DNA from: Bradyrhizobium algeriense
Lineage (GTDB): Bacteria > Pseudomonadota > Alphaproteobacteria > Rhizobiales > Xanthobacteraceae
Assembly: GCF_036924595.1 (NCBI RefSeq)
Contig: NZ_JAZHRV010000001.1
Coordinates: 1,550,001-1,614,000, forward strand
DNA length: 64,000 bases
Direction: 5' to 3'
Shown here: positions 52,669 through 62,278 of the stretch, one piece after another
How positions within the stretch are numbered: the first letter of the stretch is position 1
Layout: every line of letters starts with the position of its first letter
Notes under the pieces: model-generated
Seen by the model: the letters and a program-made list of their open reading frames with translations, nothing else
Database searches by the model: none
Told to the model about the DNA's origin: nothing
Position numbers and translations under genes: made by a program

Positions 52669-54075
52669 TCAACCCGCGCGGCGCGGTTCGGCGATCGCAG
52701 AGAGCAACGAAGCCGCAAATGTGTCGAGCTGCTTGGAATCGCTGATATAGAGTTCGCCGGGAAACGATTGCCGCCAGGCGGTTTCGAAATAGGGCGCGGT
52801 ATCGGCAGGGTTGAACGGCGTCGCGGCCAGCGCGTCGCGAAGCCGCTGCGGAACGTCCGCAAGGCGATCGACGGCGAAGACCAGCGGGCAGGAGCGATAG
52901 AACGCATCGCCCATCACCACGACGGGCTTGCCGAGCAGTACCGCTTCGGCACCCGATTTGCTGTTGACCGAGACGATCGCGTCGGTGCGGCCAAGCACCG
53001 TGTAATTGTTGGTCTGCGGCGGCAGCAGAATGAAATTATCGAAGCGGCGTGCGAGTTCGAACAGGCGGCCGGCGGGAATCGCGCCGATCTGGGCCGGATG
53101 CTCCTTCACCACGAGAACGTGCGTATCGGGAATGGTGCGCAGCAGGAAATCGATGGTCGCGACCTGGTCGAGATATTCGGGCGAGCGGAGCGTCAGCGCC
53201 ATGTCGGCCGGCACATGCAGGGGGTAGTAGACGAACGGCGCGTCCGGCATCGGGCGATAGAGTTTCCGCAGCCGCATCGCGCCGACCGCCATGGCGGCAT
53301 GCGCGCGGGCATGGCGGAGGTTATGTCCGAACTCCTGATGCTTGCCGAGTGCGAACTGGTCCCAGAGCTTCTCGACCAGGCGGCGTGCGTTCCGCGCGTT
53401 GGCGATCTTGTTGAACGCCGCCGAATATTGGTGACGGTCCTTTTGCGGAATCACAATGGATTGCTGCCGCAGGGTTTCGTTGAGGTAGGCGCGCACGTCG
53501 GTGGAGACTGCGTCCGCCGGCGTCCGCATCGTATCGGGAGCAGCCAAGCTGTCCGGCGTATAGTAAAGCCTGCCGCGAAAGAACGACGGCTCAATGAACC
53601 AGTTCCGGACACTGCGCTTCTTCGCGGCGTAGAAGCAGGCGATCACCGAGAGGAATCCGCCGAGTTCCTGAACCGCAACCGCCTGCCGCCCGGCGGCCGC
53701 CAGCCGATCGAGCACGACTTCCATCGCGTTGCTGTAGATCATGAACCGCCGGCGCAGCGCGGCGGTATCGCGAATCCCGAACGTGACGCGCTCGTGGCTG
53801 AACAGGAAGTTCGTTCCGTCCAGGCCGTAATCGGCGATCCTTGCCGCGAAGGCGCTCTGGTCGTCGACCGGCGCGCCGCCCTGAAGGCCGGTCCGGTACA
53901 TGTTGACGACAGGACCGCCCTGCGCCTCCGCCATTTCCGAGCTGCGATCGTCAAAAGCGAGCAGTTGCACCTCGCGCCCGGCGCTGCGCAATCGCTGCGC
54001 CACGGGAAGCCAGAACCGGGTCTGATATTCGGCCAGCGTCGTGATCAGGATAATGTCGTCGTTGCTCGGGGGCAT
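52669..54075 (-). CDS. Capsule/surface-carbohydrate biosynthesis protein
   Basis: A 468-residue protein with features of the Capsule_synth group: LVVKEHPAQIGAIPAG, FILLPPQTNNYTVLGRTDAIVSVNSKSGAEAVLLGKPVVVMG, the segment seen in GT-B-like enzymes that act on capsule sugars. The N-terminal half includes RSVRNWFIEPSFFRGRLYYTPDSL. No membrane helices are seen. It is the first gene of the minus block and diverges from pseG; a second protein of similar size and role lies at 57306. Confidence 0.72.
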   Translation of the reverse strand: MPPSNDDIILITTLAEYQTRFWLPVAQRLRSAGREVQLLAFDDRSSEMAEAQGGPVVNMYRTGLQGGAPVDDQSAFAARIADYGLDGTNFLFSHERVTFGIRDTAALRRRFMIYSNAMEVVLDRLAAAGRQAVAVQELGGFLSVIACFYAAKKRSVRNWFIEPSFFRGRLYYTPDSLAAPDTMRTPADAVSTDVRAYLNETLRQQSIVIPQKDRHQYSAAFNKIANARNARRLVEKLWDQFALGKHQEFGHNLRHARAHAAMAVGAMRLRKLYRPMPDAPFVYYPLHVPADMALTLRSPEYLDQVATIDFLLRTIPDTHVLVVKEHPAQIGAIPAGRLFELARRFDNFILLPPQTNNYTVLGRTDAIVSVNSKSGAEAVLLGKPVVVMGDAFYRSCPLVFAVDRLADVPQRLRDALAATPFNPADTAPYFETAWRQSFPGELYISDSKQLDTFAASLLSAIAEPRRAG

Positions 54076-54261
54076 GCCTTGCCGGAATGTTGCTTTGCTG
54101 TTGTTCGGGATTATAGAGTGTGGCGCAATGGTTCAAGTGGCGCTCCGGCGCAGCCTGGACCGGGCATGGCGGCTGGTTCGTGGGTCGGCGGATAGCACGG
54201 CCATTGTGACGGGTCGACCTCTCCGCAACCAGACGATCCGGAAATATTGAAGGCCAGTGTG

Positions 54262-55374
54262 ATGAACGCGGTGCAACGGGTCGTATTCCGCGTCGATGCT
54301 TCCACCGAAATGGGCATGGGACATCTCATGAGGTGTCTCAGCCTGGCCCGCGATTTGGCCGACGACGGTGCAAACGTATTCTTCCTGTTGCGCAGCCATG
54401 CGGCTCGCCTGACAGGCCTGATCGAAGGCGAGGGGCATTCGGCGCGGCTGCTGACGGATCCCGACCGCCGGCCGGACGCTCCGGCGGCGGACGGAACCGC
54501 TCATGCGCACTGGCTGCCGACGACCTGGCAGAAGGACGCCGAACAGACGCTGGAGGCGGTCGATCGCATCGGGCCCGTCGACTGGCTCGTCGTCGACCAT
54601 TATGCACTCGACGCGAAATGGGAGCACATGCAGCGCCAGCGGGCGCCTCGCATCCTTGCGATCGATGATCTTGCCGATCGGGATCACGATTGCGACCTCC
54701 TGCTCGACCAGAATCTGGTTCTCAACATGGAGCGCCGTTACCGCGGTCGCTTGCCTCCGGCATGCCGGCCGCTGCTGGGTCCGGCCTGTGCATTGCTTCG
54801 TCCGGAATTCGCCGGGCAGCGCAAATCGCTGATCGGGCGCAGTGGCAAGGTAGGTCGCATCCTCGTGTGCTACGGCGGCTCCGATCCCGGCAATGAGACC
54901 GCGAAGGCATTGTCCGCCATCCAAAGCCTGTCGCTGCCCTGGCTTGCCGTCGACGTTGCGGTCGGCCTGAGCAATCCGCACACCGATTCGATTTCGGCTC
55001 TTTGCCGGGAAATGCCGCTCGCCGAGTTGCATCGTGGCGCGGACAACATGGCCGAACTGATGACGCGCGCGGACCTGGCGATCGGGGCGGGCGGCGTGAT
55101 GAGCTGGGAACGCTGCTGTCTCGCGCTGCCAACCATCGCGGTTGATATCGCCGACAATCAGACCGGTGCGTTGACAGCGCTTGCCGGTTGCGGCGCGGTC
55201 GCCTATCTCGGTTCGGCGCCTTCGGTCACGGTGGATCAGATTGCGGGAACCCTTCGGTCGATGCTGGACGATCCGGCGCGGACACGCGCGATGGGAGAGG
55301 CCGCACGGGCGCTTGTCGACGGGCTGGGCACTTCCCGGGTGCGGGAGGCGATGCGATCGCTGGAGAGCGTCTAG
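54262..55374 (+). CDS. pseG: UDP-2,4-diacetamido-2,4,6-trideoxy-beta-L-altropyranose hydrolase
   Basis: A 370-residue PseG-like hydrolase. It starts VVFRVDASTEMGMGHLMRCLSLARDL with the glycine-rich loop and catalytic histidine of the family, then VDHYALDAKWE and ILAIDDLADRDHDCDLLLDQN, and ends in a GT-B-like half (YGGSDPGNET). It removes UDP to give the sugar that PseI condenses with phosphoenolpyruvate. ATG at 54262 was taken over a TTG at 54247. Confidence 0.88.
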   Translation: MNAVQRVVFRVDASTEMGMGHLMRCLSLARDLADDGANVFFLLRSHAARLTGLIEGEGHSARLLTDPDRRPDAPAADGTAHAHWLPTTWQKDAEQTLEAVDRIGPVDWLVVDHYALDAKWEHMQRQRAPRILAIDDLADRDHDCDLLLDQNLVLNMERRYRGRLPPACRPLLGPACALLRPEFAGQRKSLIGRSGKVGRILVCYGGSDPGNETAKALSAIQSLSLPWLAVDVAVGLSNPHTDSISALCREMPLAELHRGADNMAELMTRADLAIGAGGVMSWERCCLALPTIAVDIADNQTGALTALAGCGAVAYLGSAPSVTVDQIAGTLRSMLDDPARTRAMGEAARALVDGLGTSRVREAMRSLESV

Positions 55375-55560
55375 CGCCGGCCGGCAGCCGAAGGGCGGCG
55401 GAGGCGGGAAACGTGGCTTGGGGCGATTAGCAGCGGCCGATACAGGCCAATTCCAGCCATGGCCGCAGATGTTCTTAATTGGTGTTTGACCGAATTTTCT
55501 ATGCTAATTGCGCTCCGGCAGGGTTCCACAATTCCGCGGAATCGCCAGTGATGGTCGATA

Positions 55561-56211
55561 ATGAAGGTTTCAGTTCTCTGCTCGAGCACGACGCACCCCG
55601 TCTATCCGCATCTGGAGCAGTGGGTAAGGGGCGCTGCGGCCAATCACCGGGTCGAACTGGTTCGGCAAAAAGGAGAGCTGACCGGCGGAGACATCCTCTT
55701 CCTCATCTCGTGCCATGAGATCATCTCGCCGGAGGATCGGCAGAAATATGGAGCGACCCTCGTCATTCACGCGAGCGATCTTCCGGAGGGACGCGGCTGG
55801 TCCCCGCACATTTGGCAGATACTCGAGGGAAAGAATCGCATCGTCGTGTCCCTGATCGAGGCACAGGACCCGGTTGATACCGGCGCTATCTGGGCGCAGC
55901 GGCACCTGGTGCTCGAAGGGCACGAGCTGAGCGACGAGATCAACGCGGGACTGTTCGCCATCGAGCTGGAATTGATGGACCATGCGCTCGAGATCATCGG
56001 GTCCGGAAAGCCCGTGCCTCAGGATGACCGGCCGCCGAGCTATTATCGCCGTCGCACGCTGGAGGACTCCCGGCTCGATCCGTCGCGCTCGATCGCCGAG
56101 CAATTCGACCTGTTGAGGGTAGCGGACCCGCAGCGCTTTCCGGCATTTTTCGATCTGCGCGGCCGTCGCTATCTCGTACGTATTGAAAAAGCTGGAGCTT
56201 CCGATGAGTGA
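55561..56211 (+). CDS. Formyltransferase-fold protein in the pseudaminate group
   Basis: A 216-residue protein of the Formyl_trans_N type. The core reads LVIHASDLPEGRGWSPHIWQILEGKN and AQDPVDTGAIW, with the catalytic histidine and aspartate kept and valine in place of the asparagine of the usual N-x-H. The end RRTLEDSRLDPSRS resembles the C-terminus of sugar-N-formyltransferases. It lies between pseG and pseI, where the acetyltransferase PseH is often found, so an N-formyl sugar is plausible. It overlaps pseI by eight bases. Confidence 0.78.
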   Translation: MKVSVLCSSTTHPVYPHLEQWVRGAAANHRVELVRQKGELTGGDILFLISCHEIISPEDRQKYGATLVIHASDLPEGRGWSPHIWQILEGKNRIVVSLIEAQDPVDTGAIWAQRHLVLEGHELSDEINAGLFAIELELMDHALEIIGSGKPVPQDDRPPSYYRRRTLEDSRLDPSRSIAEQFDLLRVADPQRFPAFFDLRGRRYLVRIEKAGASDE

Positions 56212-57313
56212 AACAATCATGATTGCGGGCCGCGCGATTGGCCGCTCGCACCAGCCGTTCATCATCGCGGAAATGTCGGGCAACCACAATCAATCGCTCG
56301 ACCGCGCGCTGGCAATCGTCGATGCCGCCGCCAAGTCCGGGGCGCATGCGCTGAAATTGCAGACCTATACCGCCGACACGATGACGTTGAACCTCAGCCG
56401 CGACGAGTTCTTCATCGACGATCCCAACAGCCTGTGGAAGGGCAGATCGCTCCACAAGCTCTACCAGGAAGCGCACACGCCGTGGGAGTGGCACGCCCCG
56501 ATCTTCGAACGCGCACGGTCGCTCGGCATGATTCCGTTTTCGACGCCGTTCGATGCGTCGGCTGTCGATTTTCTCGAGCAGCTCGGCGTGTCCTGCTACA
56601 AGATCGCGTCGTTCGAGAACACGGATCTGCCTCTCATCCGCAAGGTTGCCGCGACCGGCAAGCCGATGATCATCTCAACGGGCATGGCGACCGTCGCCGA
56701 CATCGACGAAGCCGTTCGCTGCGCGAGGGAGGCCGGCTGCAACGATCTGGTGCTGCTCAAATGCACGAGCACCTATCCGGCAGCGGCTTCCGATACCAAT
56801 CTCCTGACGATCCCGCATATGCGTGCGTTGTTCGGGTGCGAGGTGGGACTGTCGGACCACACCTTCGGCATCGGGGCGGGCGTGGCGAGCGTTGCGCTCG
56901 GCGCCAGTGTCATCGAAAAGCATTTTACGCTGTCGCGCGCCGACGGCGGGGTCGATTCGACGTTCTCCATGGAACCCGACGAAATGGCGGCGTTGGTGGT
57001 CGAGACCGAGCGCGCCTGGATGGCGCTGGGCCAAGTCTTTTACGGATTGACCGAAAAAGAGCATAAGTCGCAAATCTTTCGCCGTTCGCTGTATGTGGCC
57101 GAGGACCTTGCCGCCGGTGACGCCCTGACGGAAGGTAATTTGAGAATCATCCGTCCGGGCCTGGGTCTGCCGCCCAAATATTTCGAGAGCCTGATCGGCA
57201 TGCGCGTGGGCCGCGCGGTGCGCCGCGGCACGCCGATGAGTTGGGAGCTCCTGACGCCGGCCGACGACGATGTGGCGCCGTCGCGGGAACTGCCGAGAGG
57301 CGCTCGTGCCTGA
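56204..57313 (+). CDS. pseI: Pseudaminic acid synthase
   Basis: A 369-residue NeuB-family synthase with an N-terminal barrel (FIIAEMSGNHNQSLDRALAIVD, ALKLQTYTADTMTLN, PFSTPFDASAVDFLEQLGVSCYKIAS) and a C-terminal SAF domain (RSLYVAEDLAAGDALTEGNLRIIRPGLGL). The IAEMSGNHNQ form is the PseI version. It joins the PseG product with phosphoenolpyruvate. ATG at 56204 follows a GGAG site; the upstream gene ends eight bases inside it. Confidence 0.9.
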   Translation: MSETIMIAGRAIGRSHQPFIIAEMSGNHNQSLDRALAIVDAAAKSGAHALKLQTYTADTMTLNLSRDEFFIDDPNSLWKGRSLHKLYQEAHTPWEWHAPIFERARSLGMIPFSTPFDASAVDFLEQLGVSCYKIASFENTDLPLIRKVAATGKPMIISTGMATVADIDEAVRCAREAGCNDLVLLKCTSTYPAAASDTNLLTIPHMRALFGCEVGLSDHTFGIGAGVASVALGASVIEKHFTLSRADGGVDSTFSMEPDEMAALVVETERAWMALGQVFYGLTEKEHKSQIFRRSLYVAEDLAAGDALTEGNLRIIRPGLGLPPKYFESLIGMRVGRAVRRGTPMSWELLTPADDDVAPSRELPRGARA

Positions 57314-58709
57314 CAAGCCGCATGTCTGCCTGATCGTCGATAACCCGCTTCGCGATCTCGAGGGACTGGTATTGCTGGGTCGGCAACTCGCGACCAAAGG
57401 GGCGACCGTCACCCTGGTACCGATGTATGAGCAGGGATTCGACGTGCCGGCGCTGCGTCCGGATCTGGTGCTGGTGAATTATACAAGGCCCAACAATGCC
57501 GATCTGATCAAGGCCTACAAGCGCGCGGGAATTCTGGTCGGCGTGCTTGATACCGAGGGGATCGGCGGCAAGAACCCGGATCAATTTGCCGAGATGGTCC
57601 AGAGCGTCGGCTGCACCGATCTCGTGGATCTCTATTGCGTCTGGGGGCAGGCGCAGCATGCGGCGTTCCTGCGTCGCGGCACGGTGCCGGCGGCGCTGTT
57701 GCATGCGACAGGGTGCCCCCGTTACGATTTCTGCGCGGCGCCCTGGCGCGCTGCGCTTCCAAGACCGCCGCTCGAGCCGGGCTACGTCCTCATCAACACC
57801 AATTTTCCTGTCGCCAATCCGCGTTTTTCCGACAGTTCGTCGGCTGAGGAAGATTCGATGGTGCAGGCGGGGTTTTCGCGGGAGTTCGCGCGCCAGTTCG
57901 TTGCCGACGCCGGCAAAGCCTACCGGTCGGTGCTCGAGACGTCGCTGAAGCTGGCGAAGCATTTCAGCGATGTCCAGTTTGTCCTGCGCCCGCATCCGTT
58001 CGAGAACATTGCCTCCTACGATGTGCTCGCCGAATTGCCGAATTTTCACGTGCGCCAGGACGGCACGTCGCTGGAGTGGATCAGCGGCGCGCGCTTGCTG
58101 GTTCATCAAAATTGCTCCACCGCGATCGAGGCCACGATGCTGAAGGTGGAACCCTTGAGCATGGAGTGGTTCAATACGCCGTCGTTGCGGCTGGACGCAG
58201 CGACACGGGTCAGCCGTGGCGCCGGATCCGAATCCGATCTGATCGAACTGGTGCGGCAGGGGCTCGATGGCCGGTTGTCCCCGGTTGCCCGGGAAACCGA
58301 GCAATTTCGGCAGCAAATCATCGGTGATCTCTTTACAGCCGTCGACGGCGCGAGTTCCTCGCGTGTCACCTCGGCGATTCTCGATGCGATCGCGACAGCA
58401 AGCGGCGGAAAACGCGATACCTCCGCGCTGCCGCGGGCGTCGCTGCGCGGTGTTGCGGCAGAAGCGGTCCGGCGGGCGCTCGGGTACAAGGCAAGTTCGG
58501 CGCTGCGCCGCAGCTATAGCGCTCCGGAAAGCGAACGCCGGCGCATCGGCAAGGCATTTTCGCCGGAGATGGTGAATTCGGCACTGCGGCGCATCTGCGC
58601 CGCATCGGGAGATGGCCGGCATTTTGTCGTTCAACCGGCCACCGGTAGCTCGCGCCGGATGTCGAGGGCATTGAGCGGGGCAAGCCTGCAGTTAGCGGAA
58701 GCGGTCTGA
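57306..58709 (+). CDS. Surface carbohydrate biosynthesis protein (GT-B-like)
   Basis: A 467-residue protein, starting PDKPHVCLIVDNPLRDLEGLVLLG, with NYTRPNNADLIKAYKRAG, VLDTEGIGGKNPDQFAEMV, RPHPFENIASYDVLA and LVHQNCSTAIEATMLKVEPL. This pattern is that of surface-carbohydrate proteins thought to be glycosyltransferases for nonulosonic acids or similar sugars. GTG at 57306 overlaps the pseI stop and replaces an ATG at 57270. It may transfer the pseudaminate derivative. Confidence 0.72.
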   Translation: MPDKPHVCLIVDNPLRDLEGLVLLGRQLATKGATVTLVPMYEQGFDVPALRPDLVLVNYTRPNNADLIKAYKRAGILVGVLDTEGIGGKNPDQFAEMVQSVGCTDLVDLYCVWGQAQHAAFLRRGTVPAALLHATGCPRYDFCAAPWRAALPRPPLEPGYVLINTNFPVANPRFSDSSSAEEDSMVQAGFSREFARQFVADAGKAYRSVLETSLKLAKHFSDVQFVLRPHPFENIASYDVLAELPNFHVRQDGTSLEWISGARLLVHQNCSTAIEATMLKVEPLSMEWFNTPSLRLDAATRVSRGAGSESDLIELVRQGLDGRLSPVARETEQFRQQIIGDLFTAVDGASSSRVTSAILDAIATASGGKRDTSALPRASLRGVAAEAVRRALGYKASSALRRSYSAPESERRRIGKAFSPEMVNSALRRICAASGDGRHFVVQPATGSSRRMSRALSGASLQLAEAV

Positions 58710-58711
58710 TC

Positions 58712-60223
58712 GTGCTGCGTCGATTCGTTCAAAACACAGCAATCTCGGCGGTCGCCTACGCGCTGGCGGGCGTACTCGGCTTGTTTGCGGTTGGATTGAT
58801 TGCAAGGTCATACGGCCTGGCCGTGCTGGGCTTGATCGTGCTTGTGCGTGCGTTCCTGCCGACTGGTTTTTTGGCATTGTTCGATCTCGGTGTGTCGGAG
58901 ACCACGACCCAGGCGGTAGCGCGGGGGCATGTTGGCGACTGGGTCGCTGCGAGCGAAAAGGTATCGCTGCTCACCGTGATCGCCGCTGCCATGGGAATTG
59001 TCTCAGGCGCGGCGCTCTGGATTGCCGCCGGGTCGCTCGCGACGATCTTCAAGGTTGTTCCCGATCAGGCTGGTGCGTTTATCTCCATCCTCAATGTCAC
59101 GGCGCTGGTGCTTCCAATCGCGTTCCTGGGCCTTGTCGCGGAGGGAGCACTCAAGGGATTTGAACAATACGGCTGGCTGCGTCTGACCGAAGTGGGCGGC
59201 AACGTGTTGTATGTCGTAGCCGTTTACGCGCTGGTATGGCAGGGGGCGCCGTTCGAGTGGATTGCCTATTCCTATCTCGCGGTGACGGTCGCCAAATATC
59301 TCGTGCTGGCGGGTGTGGTTTGCCGCGCCGCATCCGCTACCTCTCTCCGGTTTTGCTCATGGACCGCCGTCAGCCGGCGAGGCATCCTTCATCGTTGCTG
59401 GCTGATGCTCAACAATCGAATCGCGGGCATCTTGCAGCAACCGTTGGTTCCGCTTGCGATCGGTGCGTTGTTCGGCCCCGCCGAGGTCGGGACGTATGAT
59501 CTGATTACCCGGTTGCCTCGCTTCCTGAAAACGACGATGGCGCCGCTTCAGTCCGCCATTCTTCCGATTTCTACCCACATCGATGAAGCAACGGACACGC
59601 GCCGGCTGCAAATGCTTGGCCGCAACGGGCTCGTCCTGCCGGGAGCCGTCATCGTTCCCGTCCTGGTTGTGGCGGCGCTTTTTTCGGGAGAGATCCTCAA
59701 GGTGTGGGTTGGCCCGCAACATTCCGACCAGTGGCCCTGGCTCGCCATCTCGATGTTGATTCCGGCCATAACGGTGATGCTGGGTGCAGGGCAAACGGCG
59801 TTGATGGTGAGATCAGATTTTCTGCGCTTCAATACGCGGCTGCTCTATTTGCAGGTTGGACTGCAATATCTGGTGACCGGGCTCGGACTTTACTGGTTTC
59901 GCGAGCGGGCCTTCATCCTGGGCTGGGTGGTCTCTTACGTCGTCTTCGCGCCCGTGATCGCCCACCACATGCTTTCGCACATGAAACTTCCTGGTTCCCT
60001 GTTTTGGGGACAGCTCGCAAGACATGTGCTCGTTGGGTCGATACTTGCGGGCCTCGTCATGGTTAGCAAGATGTTCTTTGATCCCGGCAGTCTGATAGCC
60101 CTCGCGATCGTTGGCGGGCTGTGCTGCATTGTCGCCTGGGCATTGAGCGGGGCGATTATCCTGTCGGGGAGCGATCGTGCGATGTTTGGCAGGTTTGCCC
60201 GCGCGATGGGCCCGCGTTCCTGA
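58712..60223 (+). CDS. Polysaccharide flippase (second Wzx-like)
   Basis: A 503-residue membrane protein of the same superfamily as the one at 39902, starting at a GTG two bases after the previous stop. The helices TAISAVAYALAGVLGLFAVGLIARSYG and VLVRAFLPTGFLALFDLGVSETTTQAVARG are typical. A distinct second flippase in the same locus suggests two repeat units or two glycans. Confidence 0.85.
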   Translation: MLRRFVQNTAISAVAYALAGVLGLFAVGLIARSYGLAVLGLIVLVRAFLPTGFLALFDLGVSETTTQAVARGHVGDWVAASEKVSLLTVIAAAMGIVSGAALWIAAGSLATIFKVVPDQAGAFISILNVTALVLPIAFLGLVAEGALKGFEQYGWLRLTEVGGNVLYVVAVYALVWQGAPFEWIAYSYLAVTVAKYLVLAGVVCRAASATSLRFCSWTAVSRRGILHRCWLMLNNRIAGILQQPLVPLAIGALFGPAEVGTYDLITRLPRFLKTTMAPLQSAILPISTHIDEATDTRRLQMLGRNGLVLPGAVIVPVLVVAALFSGEILKVWVGPQHSDQWPWLAISMLIPAITVMLGAGQTALMVRSDFLRFNTRLLYLQVGLQYLVTGLGLYWFRERAFILGWVVSYVVFAPVIAHHMLSHMKLPGSLFWGQLARHVLVGSILAGLVMVSKMFFDPGSLIALAIVGGLCCIVAWALSGAIILSGSDRAMFGRFARAMGPRS

Positions 60224-60393
60224 CGGCGGAATTTCTTCGCGTCTTTTGACGGAATCAAGGTTCCCGCCCCGGTGAGACAGAGTGGGCTTCTTGCCCGTGC
60301 TGGTTGATTTTGCTATGGAAACGCCCGCACGTCCCGGGCCAATGGAGGGTGAGTGACGTGTCTTGATCTTCAGCATAAGTCGGGTGCGCCAAG

Positions 60394-61278
60394 ATGGGAT
60401 TGATGTCCAGAGCGTTGTGGCATGTGAACCGTTCGCCGCTTCGTTATGCGGTCAAGTCCGGCGTCAGCGCATGGCATCTCGGCGAGAAGCGTGAGCGACG
60501 GCGCCAGGCGCAACTGCTGAATGTCGCCGCGGCCGAAAGAAACAAGGCCGAAGAATTGAATCGCAACGGGTATGCGATCGTCACTGAATTGATGGATCCG
60601 GCCGTGCAGCAGCAATTCGCCCAAGCCGGCATGGCGAGGCTTGGCGACATCGAGAACGCTGAAGCCAAGCAAGCGTCGAACTGGAAGAAATTCTGGGTTC
60701 GGCTGCTCGACGCCGAGATGAAGGACGGCAAGCTCAGCGCCGATAATATTTTCGTTCAGTATGCGTTGCAGCCGGCGGTGATCAATGTTGTCGCAACGGC
60801 GCTTGGTGAGATGCCCTGGCTCGATTATGTCTTGTTGTCATATTCGCGTCATACCGGTGAGGAGCTGGCATCTTCGCAACTCTGGCATCGCGACCATGAT
60901 GACGTCAGGGTGATCAAGCTCTTCAGCTATCTCACCGATGTCGAGCAGGACGGCGACGGACCGTTCACGTTCCTGCCACGGCAGTCGACCGACAAATTCG
61001 GCTTTCCGTTACTAGGCAGCCATTTCCCCGATGATCGCGTCTTCGGCAAGGTTCCGCGCGGCGACGTCAAGGTGATGAAGGCGCCCCGTCTTGCGTCGTT
61101 CATGGTGGATACCGCGAAATGCCTGCACATGGGGAGCCGGATGGCGCCGGGGCACGGCAGGCTGCTTTACACGGCCACCTTCTTTGCTTTTCCGCGCATG
61201 TACCCAGGTGCAAAGAACCGGCCGTTTTCCCCCACACCCGACACGTCTGCATTGCAGAAATTGATCTTGGGCCTTTGA
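60394..61278 (+). CDS. Phytanoyl-CoA dioxygenase (PhyH)-like oxygenase
   Basis: A 294-residue protein. The iron ligands H165 and D167 are in LWHRDHDD and the distal histidine is H245 in CLHMGSR, with R256 a candidate for 2-oxoglutarate. The N-terminus (AEELNRNGYAIVTELMD) is the usual start of the fold. It is more distant from the typical PhyH than the protein at 34795. It may hydroxylate a sugar or acyl group on the glycan. Confidence 0.75.
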   Translation: MGLMSRALWHVNRSPLRYAVKSGVSAWHLGEKRERRRQAQLLNVAAAERNKAEELNRNGYAIVTELMDPAVQQQFAQAGMARLGDIENAEAKQASNWKKFWVRLLDAEMKDGKLSADNIFVQYALQPAVINVVATALGEMPWLDYVLLSYSRHTGEELASSQLWHRDHDDVRVIKLFSYLTDVEQDGDGPFTFLPRQSTDKFGFPLLGSHFPDDRVFGKVPRGDVKVMKAPRLASFMVDTAKCLHMGSRMAPGHGRLLYTATFFAFPRMYPGAKNRPFSPTPDTSALQKLILGL

Positions 61279-61356
61279 TCGGCTATCCACACCGGGTCGT
61301 CGCCGACAGCGGTCGGTCAGTACTTTGGCATCCGGCAATTGCCGAGGGGAAGTTCC

Positions 61357-62220
61357 GTGAAATTCGAACCTGACGTGACGCCGGCGTCCCGATTGGATTT
61401 GTCGCGGGCCTATACGATCGATCTCGCGCGCAGTCTCCGCCGGCTGGCATTCAAGAACGTCCGGCGGACAAATGACGTCGTCGATTCCGAGTATAATTCC
61501 GGCGAATGGGACCGGGTGCTCAATCAGCGTGCCTGGCTAGGGCGAACGCTTGAGGAGTTCCTGATCGGGCAGAGCACGGCGCCGCGCCTCGCGAAGGTCG
61601 ATGGCCGAATCGTCAGAATAACTGCCAGGGACTATTACCGATACCGGATCGGCGCGCTGTCGGAACTGATCGCCAAGCATGCAGGCGAAGCGACGTCGCT
61701 GCTCGAACTCGGCGCCGGCTACGGCGCGAACCTGTTCTCGTTGAGCCTTGATCGGCATTGGACCAAGCTGCGTGGCTTCGATATTGCGCCAAATGGTATT
61801 GAGGCGGGTCGGCAGATCGCAAGCCATTTCAAGCTCGACGACCGCGTGAGTTTCGACCGGATCGACCTCACCGATGCCGGCGATCCTCGTTTCAGCGAGC
61901 TGGCGGGCGGCACCGTTTTCACGTATTTCTGCATCGAGCAGATTCCCTATGCCGTGGAATCGGTGATCGAAAACATCGCTCGGGCAAAGCCTGCCCGCGT
62001 GGTGAATATCGAGCCGGGCGTCGACATGCTCAACCTGTCTCAGCCGCGTGACCTCGCCAGCCGTGTTTATATTCGGTCGATGGATTATCAGACACGTCTC
62101 TTCAAATTGCTCGACACGCTGGATGCACAGGGGCGAATCCGCGTCCTGGCCCGGGAGCGTATGGGATTTGCACCTACCTTGCACAATGATGGGCTCTTGT
62201 ATGCCTGGGAGCCTCGCTGA
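61357..62220 (+). CDS. SAM-dependent methyltransferase-like protein
   Basis: A 287-residue protein with motif I TSLLELGAGYGANLFSLSL and LRGFDIAPNGIEAGRQI, and FTYFCIEQIPYAVESVIENIARAKPARVVNIEPG, a Methyltransf-like pattern. GTG at 61357 has an AGGGGAAG ribosome site and is preferred over a TTG at 61339. Target unknown; a sugar or lipid-linked intermediate is likely. Confidence 0.75.
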   Translation: MKFEPDVTPASRLDLSRAYTIDLARSLRRLAFKNVRRTNDVVDSEYNSGEWDRVLNQRAWLGRTLEEFLIGQSTAPRLAKVDGRIVRITARDYYRYRIGALSELIAKHAGEATSLLELGAGYGANLFSLSLDRHWTKLRGFDIAPNGIEAGRQIASHFKLDDRVSFDRIDLTDAGDPRFSELAGGTVFTYFCIEQIPYAVESVIENIARAKPARVVNIEPGVDMLNLSQPRDLASRVYIRSMDYQTRLFKLLDTLDAQGRIRVLARERMGFAPTLHNDGLLYAWEPR

Positions 62221-62278
62221 CGGTTCGTTGCTTCGCTGTCCGGACTCATAGGAAACAGGCATCCGGCGCCTCTGACTT

